Assembly (NCBI GenBank): GCA_009103225.1
Contig: RHPI01002048.1
Location: forward strand, 1,197,376-1,261,375
DNA length: 64,000 nucleotides
Direction of reading: 5' to 3'
DNA from: Chlorokybus atmophyticus
Lineage: Eukaryota > Streptophyta > Chlorokybophyceae > Chlorokybales > Chlorokybaceae
A program made the position numbers and the translations under genes. Shown here piece by piece: positions 1 to 10,997 of the stretch. The notes below the pieces were generated by a model. That model did not search any database, was not told where the DNA came from, and saw only the letters and a list, made by a program, of their open reading frames with translations. How positions within the stretch are numbered: position 1 is the first letter of the stretch; each line of letters begins with the position of its first letter.

Positions 1-45
1 GGGGGGGGTGTTGACAACATGTTGCAACCTGCAGCTGATATTGAC

Positions 46-1477
46 TTAGTCTTCATCAGAATCTGCGCGTTCTCGGAAGCGAGGATTCCTCTCCTGTGCA
101 CACACACCAAACAGTGCTTACCTGATGATTCTGGCCAGTCCAACAGTGCATGCTCGCAACCAATATGCAGAGGTCAGAGAGACGATTGTACTGCTACATG
201 TGCGGGAGCAGAGAATGCAGGAATGGCAACAAGTTAGGCACAACAACTTACTGCTGCATCTGCCACTGGCCGTTGACGCTTGCTACCATCATCTGGCATC
301 TCGACATCTGCATCGCGATATCGCTTGCGGCCTCCTGTTAACACGTGCAATGCGTAAACTACTGGGAGTACAGCTTGGCTTGCAAAACATAACGCTGGCA
401 TGCAGACTGATGCTCTATGCCGTTCATCATCCAGCAGGCTCTGAAAATGTTTGCACACTCCTTCCACACAACCAGTGGAGCATTGTTGACTACGACATTG
501 TTGACAAGGACCCAGCCTCAGCCATTGCTTGTTTGAATGTGGCAAATTGAAAGCAACAATATACCTTGTCTGTTATCCATATGCCGTGTCCCGCCTACCA
601 AGCACCAGCAAGGAAGCAAACCGTCATGAAGGGCAGTCAAACCTAAAACCAAAATGCCATGCATTTTCCAATGGAGGGACGAACTTTTGAACACACCTCG
701 CCCAGGTCGCGGGAACTGTGGCTGCATTGGCATGGGCATAGCAGGCATCTCGAGCATTGCATGCCGCGCCGCCAGCTCTTGCATGACCAGCTTGCCATAA
801 CCTCCCCTCCTTGCTGAGGAGTCAAGGCCAACAGCAATGCACAACAAAGCCATAACACAAGATGCCCAACTGACTGCAGCAGCAAGAAACCGACAAGTTA
901 AGCAGGATATCTTCATCATAGTCTGTCCGGTACTCGTCTCGTACCTACAAAAAAGGCCGATATGATCCTAACAGTGTCAACTCCGATAAAGCAATCTGTG
1001 TACTTCGTGCGATGTCTGGCTGTGTGAGTCATCGCACAAAGTACACAGATGACTCACACAGCCAGACATCGCACCCAATCAAGATGCATGCAACAGAGTA
1101 AGCACCTGTCCTCCACTTCGGCCACGGCCGTACTGCCGGCCTTCCTGAAAACCCCAATCAAAGTCAACTCGAATAGGCCGATCGTCAACGATGGTGCCAT
1201 TCAGGTATCGCACGCAATCTTCTGTGTCGGCCCGCGTGTAGTAGATGACGAACGCAAAGCCACATGGCGTAAGACGCGTCTTGTCCAGTCCCATTATTAC
1301 GCGACGAGCCTCGCCGGCCTTCGCAAACACCTCAAGAAGCTGCTCCTCTGTGGTATAGAAGCTGAGGTTGCCAACGTACACGGTGCATGTTGTCCGCAGG
1401 CATTCGTCAAACTCCTCCTGCGTTCCAGGAAACCGCCTATCCCGGTATTGCGACAAAGGTGCCAGCGACTGCGGCAT
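46..1477 (-). CDS. CBP20: Nuclear cap-binding protein subunit 2 (CBP20), five exons
   Basis: Small subunit of the nuclear cap-binding complex, which binds the m7G cap of pre-mRNA with CBP80. Exons, in transcription order: 1477–1106, 944–911, 813–697, 334–252, 93–46. They total 654 nt (217 residues plus TAA), and every junction keeps frame. The ATG at 1477 places YRDRRF at residues 11–16, as in the family; the frame stays open upstream but without another ATG. Seen: the RRM with RNP2 (VYVGNL, from about residue 33) and RNP1 (CGFAFVIYY), then [29 protein letters not shown] and RRGGYGKL, the cap-binding core of the family. The C-terminus is basic (GGRKRYRD) and then acidic, ending SDED; it is longer than animal NCBP2. 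The last exon is inferred from phase and a GTAAGT donor; without it the frame ends at 234. Intron 2 (910–814) has no GT donor. Identity is certain; the tail is less so. Confidence 0.93.
814..910 (-). other. Putative U12-type AT–AG intron in CBP20
   Basis: The exon before it ends ...GATGAAG and the intron opens ATATCCTGC, close to the U12 donor consensus (A/GTATCCTTT). A CCTTGAC branch-like motif lies at 827–821, 8 nt before the terminal AG. Joining 911 to 813 gives phase 1 and restores the conserved YDxxRGGYGKL block. I found no GT donor in the right phase that would do so. The branch-to-acceptor distance is slightly short for the class. Confidence 0.7.
994..1074. repeat. Overlapping alternative inverted repeats inside CBP20 intron 1
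   Basis: Two stem-loops share sequence. Stem A pairs 994–1014 with 1030–1050 (20 of 21 positions, 15 nt loop). Stem B pairs 1007–1033 with 1048–1074 (27 of 27, 14 nt loop). Because the arms overlap they cannot fully form together. The block lies within intron 1 (945–1105) of CBP20. Confidence 0.8.
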
Positions 1478-2356
1478 ATCAGGCAAAACAAGATTGTCAG
1501 CCAAAGTTGCACTGGTCAACAAGCATCATGGTGATTTGGTTTGCTTGCTTTATGTGGCCGGCATATGGTGCACATGTCACCAAATGTTACCAATTGATGA
1601 TTGACTTCATGCACACATTGGTTTTGCGGGCCTTGTCGGCAAACCAACAAATTATAACTATAACTTAATCCATAAACCTGATTAAAAAATAAGCAGCACA
1701 TCAGCCCCTACAACAACGCAATCAGCCACAAAGACCCAAAACTTGGCAATGTCCACTGTGACAATAAGACCGTGGCTGGGAGCTAGCCGGTGCTCTCGCG
1801 ATCCACAAAGGCTACAACGCGTACGTTTGACCACAAGTGGATGTTCCGTAAGAAGACAATGGATGACCCCCAGCTCTACGTGCTACATTGCTTCGACAGT
1901 CCGCGCATAGGCCACACCAAACACCAGCTTGGCCAATGCTGGAACATTGCCAGCATGCAAACTTTGACAAGACTCTTCCACAACGTAAACTCCAACTCAA
2001 TGCGCACCTGCAGCAGGCTAGCCATGACTGCTACGCCCGCCGATTTATAGCAGCAACAGTCAATTCAGCGGCGGTAGAGAGAAGGTAATAAGCTGAGACA
2101 AATCTCGCCTTCCTCCATGCTTGAACCACATGCAGGCTTAAAGTAACAACAACCTTCAGCAGCCCCGTCGACGCCTACACCACCGCCGACACCGCCGCCG
2201 CCGCCGTAGTTTAGACCAGAGTTTGGCACTTCAGGCAACGAGTGGCAGGCAGCAAGCAATAGAAGGTAACGATGCGTCAAGCGGATTAGACGGCTGCTAC
2301 CGGCAAATTTAGCCTGCGGCATTGCGGCGGTGGTGGCGGCGGCGGCGTGGGCCGTC
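1478..2356. promoter_or_regulatory. Divergent intergenic region between CBP20 and the coiled-coil gene
   Basis: About 880 bases separate the two start codons, which point away from each other, so both promoters and 5' UTRs must lie here. I see no convincing coding exon, TATA box or RNA gene. A GCC-rich run (CCG triplets near 2180–2205) and a GGC run just before the ATG at 2357 fit a 5' UTR of the rightward gene. Confidence 0.5.
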
Positions 2357-5300
2357 ATGAAGCCGCTGCTTGCTTCTTCTTCATCATGCGCGCCCGTGTC
2401 TATGAACCTGTGCGCTCATCATCCTTTCCACTTCAGCAGCTCCTCCACCCCTTCTTCCTCCGCCCATGCACACGCAGCTGCACGCAGCTGCCCCGCCCCT
2501 GCATCCCGCAGCAGCACCGGTAAGCTGCCCGCAGCAGCGCTGCTGTCACTCAACCAGCGTAGGCGTCCGGCGCCAGTGACAGCTGTGAGCTACGCTCAAG
2601 ACGGCAGCGGCTCATCTTCTCAGGACCAGGCGAACGGCGACAATGACCCCTTCAACGCCTCGCTGCAATCCCTCCGTGACCTGGCTTCAGCATTGCAGTC
2701 GCTTGAAGTGGCCCCAGCAGCTGCCACCGACAAGATTGACCAGGCCGCATCCATCCCCTCGCCTTCCACTCCTGAGAACGGGGTTCTCCGTGACCAGGAC
2801 TTGAAGTTGCAATCAGCCATCGCCGCTGTTTCTCAACTTGAAGCTAGCCTAGCCACGCAGGTTGGTCTCTCTGTGTTGTCATCGGTTGTATCTTGCTTCC
2901 TTGCTTTTTGCAGGGCGCTTGCGCCAAGTGAGTATACATCTACCAGTGCCAGTACCTTTGAGTAGCAAGTGCCAAGTTAGTTTCTTTGTGCTGTGAAGTG
3001 GTAAGCGTCAGCGTTTGCAACTTTAAGCAGAGCCCAGCATTTCAGTAGGCTTTTCCAAAATGATGTTGCAGCGAGCTTAGCCACAATGCTGTGCTTTCAG
3101 ATGGCCACTCAAAAAACTGCCTGATGCGGTCGGCATGGGTCTTATGTTGTAATCAGTGCAATTAGCTAGGCTCATGTTCGCGCTGGGTTGTAAAGCATTG
3201 CCAGCATCAAAAAGAGTATAGCGGCAACCGAATTGTCGCGCTTGCCATGTGAGGTAAACAACGGTGTGCTGCGCTGTACGCGCTATGCTTTGTTTAGCTT
3301 GTTAGTATTCCTCTACTATCCTGGTTGGTCAGAGCTCAGAGATCAACTTGCCACCTCAATCTCAGTTGCTCTAGTAACTTCTGAAACAAGCTTTACGGTG
3401 TGCACTTATACAACTATGCATGCAGGAGGCGGAGGTTGCTGAGCTTCGAGCTCACTGTTCGAGACAAGAAGAGCAGCTGAGGTTGCTGGAGCAGGAACGG
3501 CAGTCTGCCTTGACAGGTGCGGAGCAGCAGCATGCGGCCGTCCAAGCTCGCAACGAAGATGCTCAGGCACTCAAGCAGGAAGTGACTAACCTTCAAGCTC
3601 GCTTGGCAGAGGTGTGTTAACCGCCATTGACTGTTTTTGCCAACTCTCATGGCAGTCATCACCACTTTCTCGTTGCCTACGTGTGCAACAGTGTGCCATA
3701 CAACTCAGCACATATGCTGCTTGGTAACCAGACATGCCTTCTGACAAACATCTTGCTAACTGCCTAATGCATACCTGCACATAGCATGCGTACATGACAA
3801 GCAGACCAGTTGTGCGCAGCATGTTGTGCACATAGTGAGCCAGCTATGCATATGCCACAGGCTGAGAAACGTCTGCGGCTGTCTGAGGAAAGGGTATCTG
3901 CTACTCAATCGGGGAATGATGACCCCGAATACGCCGATAAGCTAGAAGCACAAGTAGCTGATTTGGAGGACGAACTGCAGGCTTTACAGGAAGACCTTGC
4001 AGCGAAAGAAGCTGCCTTGGAAGAGGTGTGCAATTGCCCTTGAAGCTGTTTGCTGTCACTCCAATGCTTACTGAAGCTTTGTTACTATGCGCAACTTATC
4101 TGGGAGGTCAATGCATCAAGCAACAATGAAGTTGGGGACTGATGAAGTTTTGTGCAGGCTACAGCAGGTACAGAGGAGTTGATTGCGGAAGTGGAATCTC
4201 TTGAGACCAGTTTTGATGAGATGGGCAACATGCTGCGGTCTATGGCAGCAGCCAAGCAGAAGGTTGGTGATTGGCCTAAGCAAAGTCAGTTGGTTACTTG
4301 CCTGCATTGCGCATGCACAGTATTTGACAAAGGTTTGCTTGTGTCAGGCAGAGGCCGACCTTCGAAGAGCCGAACAAGAGCTAATAGAAGCCACCACTCA
4401 GCTGGGAACCCTAACAGGCCAGGTTGCTACGGTGTGCTTGGTTGCAGCATGTGTACTAGTTGTAAGCAACCCAAGCATGCTGGAGTGTTCTTGATGGTAC
4501 CATTGACATGCACCACAGGCGCACGAGCTTGAGGCACGCCTGAAATCCAGAGAGGAAAAGCGTCAGGCTTTGTTCACTCAGCTGCGAGCGGACAGTCCAC
4601 CTGAGGAGTTAGTGACTGCTGTGTTAGAGCAGACACGTGTGATTGAGGAAGCTGTCAACCTGGTGAGTGTGCAGCAAATGTGTCTGCTGCGTGCAACATT
4701 GTTTATTCACTATGTACTGCACAGGAAAACGCACCAGCATCTCTGAACGAGACCATTGACTCCGTGTTTTATGCTAACGGGGTCATCAGGGAGTGTGCTC
4801 ACCGTCTTCAGCCACTTCTTCAACGACATGATACCCAGGCAAGTGCATGCCGCGTTTCTCACATATAGTACTCTGTAGGCTGCTCGTATATGCATTTAAC
4901 ATTTGCTCACCGCAGATCAGCCGCATGCAAGGCTTGTTGCACGACAAGGCGCGCGAGATGGGCGTGGTTCAGAATAGTTTGCAAGAGTCTTCTGCTCTCA
5001 ATCAAAAAGCCAAGAACAATGCAGCTATGGTTGACGACCTTGTGCAGAAGGTCATCATTGCGTGGAGTTTACTTTGCTACTCTACTTCATCGGCCTTCTT
5101 TTCTTGACACAACACACTGACCTCTCTTGCATTTCACTGCAGGTGCAGCAATTGGAAGAAGCCTTGTCAGCTCGGGATGCACAACTGGAAGCGCAGGGAG
5201 AGCAGCTGGCAGCCGAAGCTCAGCGGTTGAAGGTATGTCGACAGTTGGTCACCTTGTCAGATAGTTGCAGACGAGTTGCACAACTGCCAACGTACATGCC

Positions 5301-7456
5301 GCAACAAGCCAAGTTTTAGATTCATATCTGTGAGTGCAGGGTTACAGATATTGCAACATATATCTGTGTTGACACAGGTTGAGCAGCTGATTACCGAGCG
5401 TGATGCTGCCGTGTCGGCAGCTTCCCAAAGGATCAACAAGTTGCAGGATCAGGTGAGTTGACTAACTGAGTCCCTCAAGTTGCCATGCAGGCTGCCCCAT
5501 CTGCTGCATGCAGTTGCGCATGTTGTCAACAGTTGGTGGGTTGGTGTTTATTCTATATCAAAACACAGGTCAGCACCCTTCAGAAGCAGGCAACTGAGCA
5601 GCAGGCAGGCACACAGTCACTATTGGAAGAGGCCTCTGCTGAGATTGACCGGACAGCAAGTCTTGCAAAAGAGGCCGCGCAGCGCACCGAGTTTTACGCA
5701 AAACAGGTGGGTCCATTGGCAGCTGTCTATGCAGCCCATAATGCTGTGCAACCTGTCACCCTACAGGTCTGTTACCCGCTGACTGGCATCTGTTGCAGGT
5801 GGAGGAGCTGCAGAAGCGCTTGCATTCTGCCGAAGCGCAGCTCGGGACCGCGCAGCGCGAGCGCACGGAAGCTAAGTCTGCAATGGAGTCGCTCAGGGAC
5901 GACGTTACTGGCCTTAAACAGGCGGCCGAAGAGAAGGAAGCTGACCTACAGGCTGTACAGGTACATCATCAACGCTGCAATACTTGTTTGCTGTAATTGA
6001 CCTGCTCACCACTTGAACGAAGCTTCGTACATGACGGCAGAGAGAAGCTGCGGCAGAGGTGGCAGCGCGACGTGCTGAGTTGAAGCAAGCGCAAGAAAAG
6101 TTGGCGGCCACAGAGGCTACCATGCAAGAGCTTGAAAACAGGCTAAGTCAGCATACGACTGAGATGGCCCGCTTGCAAGAGCGAGCAGCGGCTGAGATGA
6201 AGGCAGCTGCGGAGCGCAATGAAGAGCTTCAAAAGCAGAATGAGGAGTGGCAGAAGCAAGCCAACAAGTGGAAGTCCGCTGCAGAGACTGCATTGTCGGA
6301 AATTGAGTCATTGCAGCAGGCTCTCAGCAACATGGATAACCAGGTTGCCGCTGTTAGTGATGTGCAGCGACCCCTGCAGGCAAGTTCTTGCTCAGGATGT
6401 TTGCGCTTCTTCTTGGTGCAATTGACGCTGGGTGTGTGGTTACCAACTTTGGTGGCATTGCAGGGGAAAGCGAAGCACCTGTCAGCAGAGGTTAACAAGT
6501 TGAAAGAGCAACTGAGGGTAAAGGATCGGGAGTACAAGCAGAAGGAAGCTTCTATATCGGGCTTGCTGGAGCGCGCTGAGGCAGAAGCCCGGGAGCTGGC
6601 CACTGCACAGCAAAGCATGCAGTGTAAGCTTGAAGCCAACGCGGAGCGCATTGCTGAACTGGAGGACTTGCTTCTTGAAAAAACAAAGCAGCTGCAGCGC
6701 ACTGCGGTACGAGTTAAGAGGACTATTGTTTGTGGAATTCTTGTCTCATGTATGCACAGTGATAAAGTAAATTACGGCACAATGTCTGCTCAAGCGCTTA
6801 CATCAACTGGCTTGTGCACCAGGATGGCTTGCAGAAGAAGGAAAAAGAACTGCAGGAGCAATCAAGTCAGCTGTCAGCGCAGAAATCACAAGATCAAGAG
6901 GTGCTTTCGCAGTTGCGGAAGCAGTTGCAAGATGAGCAACGTGCGGCAGAAAAGGCAAACGCAGCTGCCAAGAAGGCACTAGCAGACAAGGAGGTGCGCT
7001 TGCGTCAAGCTGAGCAGTTGCTAGCAGCATTCACCGCAAAAGTCGGAGAGTTGGAAAATAGCGTAAATACCACTCGAGTGGTGATGGAGCGCTTGCGGAC
7101 GGAGTCTATCGTTAAAGATCAAGCTACTGCTGCAGCCAACGCCAAAGCATTGCAGGTTCGTCACCAACTTGGCTCAACGACAGCTTACATGCGCACTGTA
7201 TGCATGGAATGTGATAGTCGTGGTCTCTAACAGTTGATGTGCCAGCCATAGCAAATGTAACAGAAGTTGCCTCTGTTTGCAGGCAACAGCAGAGATCAAT
7301 GCTCTGCGTAGCAAGGAGGCAGAGCTGGAAGTGACACTGGAAGAGCTGGAACAGGTTCGAGAAGTGGTGCGGGAAAAAGACAATGCTTTGCAGCTGCAGC
7401 GGGAGGTACTGCAGGACATGCTGGCACAAGTGGAGCAACTCGGTGTGACGACATAA
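2357..7456 (+). CDS. Plastid-targeted long coiled-coil protein, 16 exons
   Basis: Exons: 2357–2860, 3426–3611, 3861–4025, 4158–4262, 4348–4431, 4519–4662, 4725–4838, 4916–5050, 5143–5232, 5378–5452, 5569–5706, 5799–5960, 6041–6379, 6464–6706, 6823–7155, 7283–7456. They give about 996 residues with every junction in phase 0. The first ~85 residues are rich in Ser, Ala and Arg and poor in acidic residues (MKPLLASSSS..., later RRRPAP), a typical chloroplast transit peptide. The rest is nearly continuous heptad-like sequence rich in Glu, Gln, Lys, Ala and Leu (repeated EEL, AEVAELR, QLEEAL, LEELEQ) with no recognisable globular domain or clear membrane helix. Introns after exons 7 and 13 use GC donors (CAG|GCAAGT). 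The second of these (6380–6463, 84 nt) has no stop in frame, so retention would add 28 residues. Thylakoid coiled-coil proteins such as MFP1 are a possible analogue; identity by sequence is not established. Confidence 0.85.
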
Positions 7457-7987
7457 AGCGCGGGTTAGCTCAAAATCTGAGCCACGCCATGCACGTCCCC
7501 ACGTACAGGTGGCACAGCACAAGGTTGAACGCGCCAATGAGGACAGGTTTGCTTGTCTACTGGTGGAGTTGTAACGTATTGCACTAGCTAGCAATAGGGT
7601 TAGGGTGCCAGCACATACTCCATTGCCCGTACTCATAGCAAGGGTAGCACGCACTACCTGCGTGGCTTGTAACTGTCTTGCAATGCTTACAGGGTCAGGC
7701 AGTGTACATGTCAGGAAGTTAATGATTGGACAGCTAAGGTCCCTGCCATGCCATCGAGCAATTCCCACTGGCCAGGCGCGACATGTGAAGCATTGCATCA
7801 CGGCATGCATCATATGAGACGTAGATGCATCAGTGGTAGCATCTAAGCGCTGTTGGTCTATCCCACCGCAGACGTGGACATGCTGTTCCAATATGACGTG
7901 GTTTGGCTGTGCATTTGTTGTGATGTTTACTGGTGCAAAGCAGCAATTGATGTACATGCGACAACAAAGGACAAAGTGCCCTTGTAG
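7457..7987. other. Convergent 3' spacer
   Basis: This stretch holds the 3' UTRs of two converging genes. I see no coding exon, RNA gene or repeat; reading frames in it are short and lack family features. Confidence 0.5.
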
Positions 7988-8931
7988 TTAACCATAGCTA
8001 GCAGTCCGATCTTCTTGCATCGGAAGATCCAATTCCAACGAATCATGGTCAGAATCCCAGTCAATGTCTGTCGGAATTGCAAAGGCGCTTCTGTTCGCTT
8101 GTTGCATAGCCAGCATACTGTGCATGGCCCTTGGGCTGGTGGGAGAAGCCGAAGGGAAGCTTGGTGATGATGCACCCACTGCCTGCTGAACTGTACTCGA
8201 GGGTGGCCCAACATCCTCAAACTCAGCCACATCAAGACTTGGCTCTTGCCGCGTGTTGCTATAATTGTTGTGATGCGTTGCAAACTGCGCAGCAATGCGT
8301 TGCACCGTTGCGGGCGGCTTGTCGGGAAGAACGTCTTGCATCTGCCATGCTGCCGGTGCAGAAGGCAATGCGGCAATAGTGCCCTGTTCTTCTTTTTCAC
8401 CCTTCTTTCCCCCCATCTTAGAGTTTTTCCTGGGGGTTTCAGGTGGCGGCAGGCTGACGGCACGTATGGACCGCGAGCCTATCGCAAGGCCTCTGTCTGA
8501 GGTGGGCACGCTCCTCGACATCACCTCCTCAACAGCCACAACGCTTGTGCCTGGGTCCAACCCTTCAATGCCAGTGAAGGGCTTGTCACGTCTGGCGCAA
8601 CAGAGCCGCCCATTCTTCCTGCAATCAGCAGAGACAACAGTCCTTGTTGAAGAATTGCGCTTGTCATACATATGGTAGCATAGAAGTTCCACGAAGGAAG
8701 CAAGCAAGCGCAGCAGATTAGGGCAGCCCGCACAAATGCACCAACAGAGCAAGGCGATACATGTAATTGTGTGACCACTCATTCACGCAGCTTACCATGA
8801 GTCATACGCAATGTAGACTACCAGTAGGAGAACGGACATTCCGACAACAACAGAAATAACCACCTGCACGCATCCGCAGTGGTCAAACACCTGACCCAAC
8901 AACACAAAGAATGCAAGCGACACAACGCAGC
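7988..8931 (-). CDS. Small membrane protein with two hydrophobic helices and a disordered tail (5' exon not resolved)
   Basis: Two exons are supported: 8931–8796 and 8618–7988, joined in phase 2 by a GTAAGC donor and a TTGCAG acceptor. The first encodes two hydrophobic stretches (from CVVSLAFFVLLG, and VVISVVVGMSVLLLVVYIAY) separated by a short loop with DHCGC. The second begins with a basic, Cys-containing juxtamembrane patch (KNGRLCCARRDK). It then runs ~190 residues of Pro/Ser/Gln-rich low-complexity sequence with a KKGEKEE patch, an acidic DWDSDHDSLELDL stretch near the end, and TAA at 7990. No domain is recognised. The exon at 8931 must be entered in phase 1. An upstream ATG at 9135 opens a 40-codon frame that could hold the N-terminus, but its only phase-1 donor is weak, so the start is open. 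Probably a small integral membrane protein with a cytosolic regulatory tail. Confidence 0.6.
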
Positions 8932-9135
8932 CTGCATGGGCGCCAATTGCAAGTCAATGCTTCAAACCACAGTTCAACGTGACAACTCATGGTGGCTGAG
9001 CCTATGTATTCAAATGGTAGCGTCATGTACCGGAACCACGACGCTGGAGCGCTGCCCTGCTGCCACGACAAGTGGTGGTGGTGGCGAAGTAGCCACAGCC
9101 AAAGCACGTTCTGCCGCAGTGCTGGCGTAAGCCAT

Positions 9136-9406
9136 TGTGAGATGTCCGACAAGGTCTGTCTTTCTGAATTCTCTCACTTACTCGCACTGCATGACGGAGC
9201 TAATTAGCATGATGCCGCCGTTCCTGCCGCCGCCGCCGGTGCCGCCGTCAATGACGGCCGGACTGAGATCACGTGGCGCCTGCTGCACAACTTGTCTCAC
9301 GTGACCGTGACCGTGACCGAAGACCCGACGGAGGGGAGTAACTGACGCAGCATTCAATCGTGACGCTCATTGCGCACGGCGCGGGGAGGGAGCCTCCCTC
9401 CCTCGC

Positions 9407-9463
<57 letters not shown>

Positions 9464-9811
9464 TCTCTTACTATTGTTCATTTGGTTACATATGATTGCG
9501 GAAAAGATCATAATAGTACGCGCTTTGCGTAGGTAACCGTTGTTTGTAAGGCGCGTAAGCTTTATGCATTGGTACTCGTTTACGTGTGCGTAGAGAATGT
9601 ATGTTATATATGAGCAAGTAACAATCATTTCGAAGCGAAAGCAATCTCTCGCGAGATATAAAGATGTCAGTTGCATGTGTACAATAAGCGTGATCATGAA
9701 TGATCAATATGTATACGCCGTCTGGAATTAAGGGCAAGTACGGCGGCGCTTTCACGTGTATTTTTGTACAATGCTTATCGGATCAATGTCCGTCAAGTAT
9801 GAGTGCTTGTT
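9136..9811. other. Intergenic sequence upstream of the membrane-protein gene
   Basis: The part near 9200–9350 is GC-rich and includes CACGTG-like boxes (near 9270 and 9298), plausibly the promoter of the leftward gene. The rest, after a GA microsatellite, is AT-richer and shows no gene. It ends at the first LTR of element A1. Confidence 0.4.
9409..9458. repeat. (GA)n microsatellite
   Basis: Uninterrupted GA dinucleotides for about 50 bases. Confidence 0.98.
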
Positions 9812-10149
9812 TATAACAAAGTGCTACCTCTATAGAGGTTCCTCGCGCTTATTTAAGATTAAATATGAGTCCCAACGGGGATATACAGCCAATTAAGCCG
9901 TATCAAAGCCGTTAACCTAGTGTTAAGGCCCTAATGTAATGTTACTTATCTGCAACACTGATATCGACATCGAGACATGAGTCTCGATGTCGATATCAGC
10001 TGTATGGCGGCACTGCTAAAGCAGCGGCCGCCATAGCCAGGGAATCCTTTGCTCCGGCAGTTGCCCCTCGCGGCGGCGGTGTCAACGGCCTGGCTTGAGG
10101 CGGTGTTGGGGTAGGGGAGTAGGGGGGGCTTTGGCACCCCTCCTTTACA
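9812..10149 (+). repeat. Left LTR of A1 with adjacent primer-binding site
   Basis: The 338-base LTR aligns with the right copy from 15304: the CTCTATAGAGG block, the TTAAGGCCCTAATGTA block and the start of the LTR all match. Its 3' end is TTTACA. The next bases, 10151–10161 (TGGGACCGGAG), resemble the initiator-Met tRNA primer site TGGTATCGGAG with changes. Confidence 0.85.
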
Positions 10150-10307
10150 TTGGGACCGGAGTACGTGCGGCGAGGGGCCTGTGGGAGGGGCGGCGGCAGG
10201 CGGCAAACGGCAAACGGCAGGCGGTAGCAACTGCAGCGGCAGCGGCGGCGGCAACTAGTGGTAATCAATTGGATAGTTGTGAATGTAACCAGCGATGCTG
10301 CTGGTGC

Positions 10308-10428
10308 TTAACTTGCCTAGCCTAGTTTGCTTTGCCTTGCCTTGCCTTGCCTAGCCTAGCCTACCTTGCTTTGCTTTGCCTAACCTAGCCTAGCTTGCCT
10401 TGCCCTGCCTAGCCTAGTTTGCTGTTAG
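10308..10428 (+). repeat. Pentanucleotide repeat (TTGCC/TAGCC) in the A1 leader
   Basis: About 120 bases of alternating TTGCC, TAGCC and TTTGC units. The leader of the composite element carries the same array in reverse (about 50860–50925), so it belongs to the element family. Confidence 0.85.
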
Positions 10429-10997
10429 GGGAGGCGGCCACTCAGGCAGTTTAACCCCCCAAGTAGTGCATCTCAGCACATCACCTAGTGAATAACATAT
10501 TTTGCTTCACTTGTGTGTGCTTGCCACCACGTGGATATGTGGTGGTGAAGGGTTATATATCTTTAAAGTAATACAAATCCCTTGGGGGCAGTTTGGTGGC
10601 AACATCGGCTGTTCCAACCGCCAGTAAGTGCGGTGAGGCTGCCAGAGTCATTCTGAGCGGCCGATATTCAATGCACGACTCACAACTAGTTGATTGGCTT
10701 ACAAGGTCGATCTGACGAGATCTTGGCACCCCGTGTGTAAATTACAATTGTGAGTTGAACTGGGTTGTACACAATGAAAACTTTGAGCAGCCATAGGTCG
10801 TGAACCGTCGCATGGATTCGTGTGCGGTTTGTTGCAAAGTAAGCGTGTAGTTGAGAGGTGTGTGGAGAGCTCTTGTTTGGGTTGTATACCCCTTGTTAAC
10901 CCCTCAACACTGGACGAGACAAAATCACTAGCATTTACCAATCTTGCAATGCACAATCCGTGTATTCGTGCACTTGCTAACGCGAATCCTTGAGTCG

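Noticed and set aside
1790-2050. Open frame in the divergent intergenic region.
   Set aside because: No family feature, no supporting splice sites, low-information composition; overlaps an equally long antisense frame.
7594-7612. TAGGGTTAGGGT as a telomere-like repeat.
   Set aside because: Only about one and a half units, internal to the contig and beside host genes; no array.
10308-10428. TTGCC/TAGCC array as a telomere or centromere satellite.
   Set aside because: The same array lies at the same place in a second chromovirus leader, so it belongs to the element.
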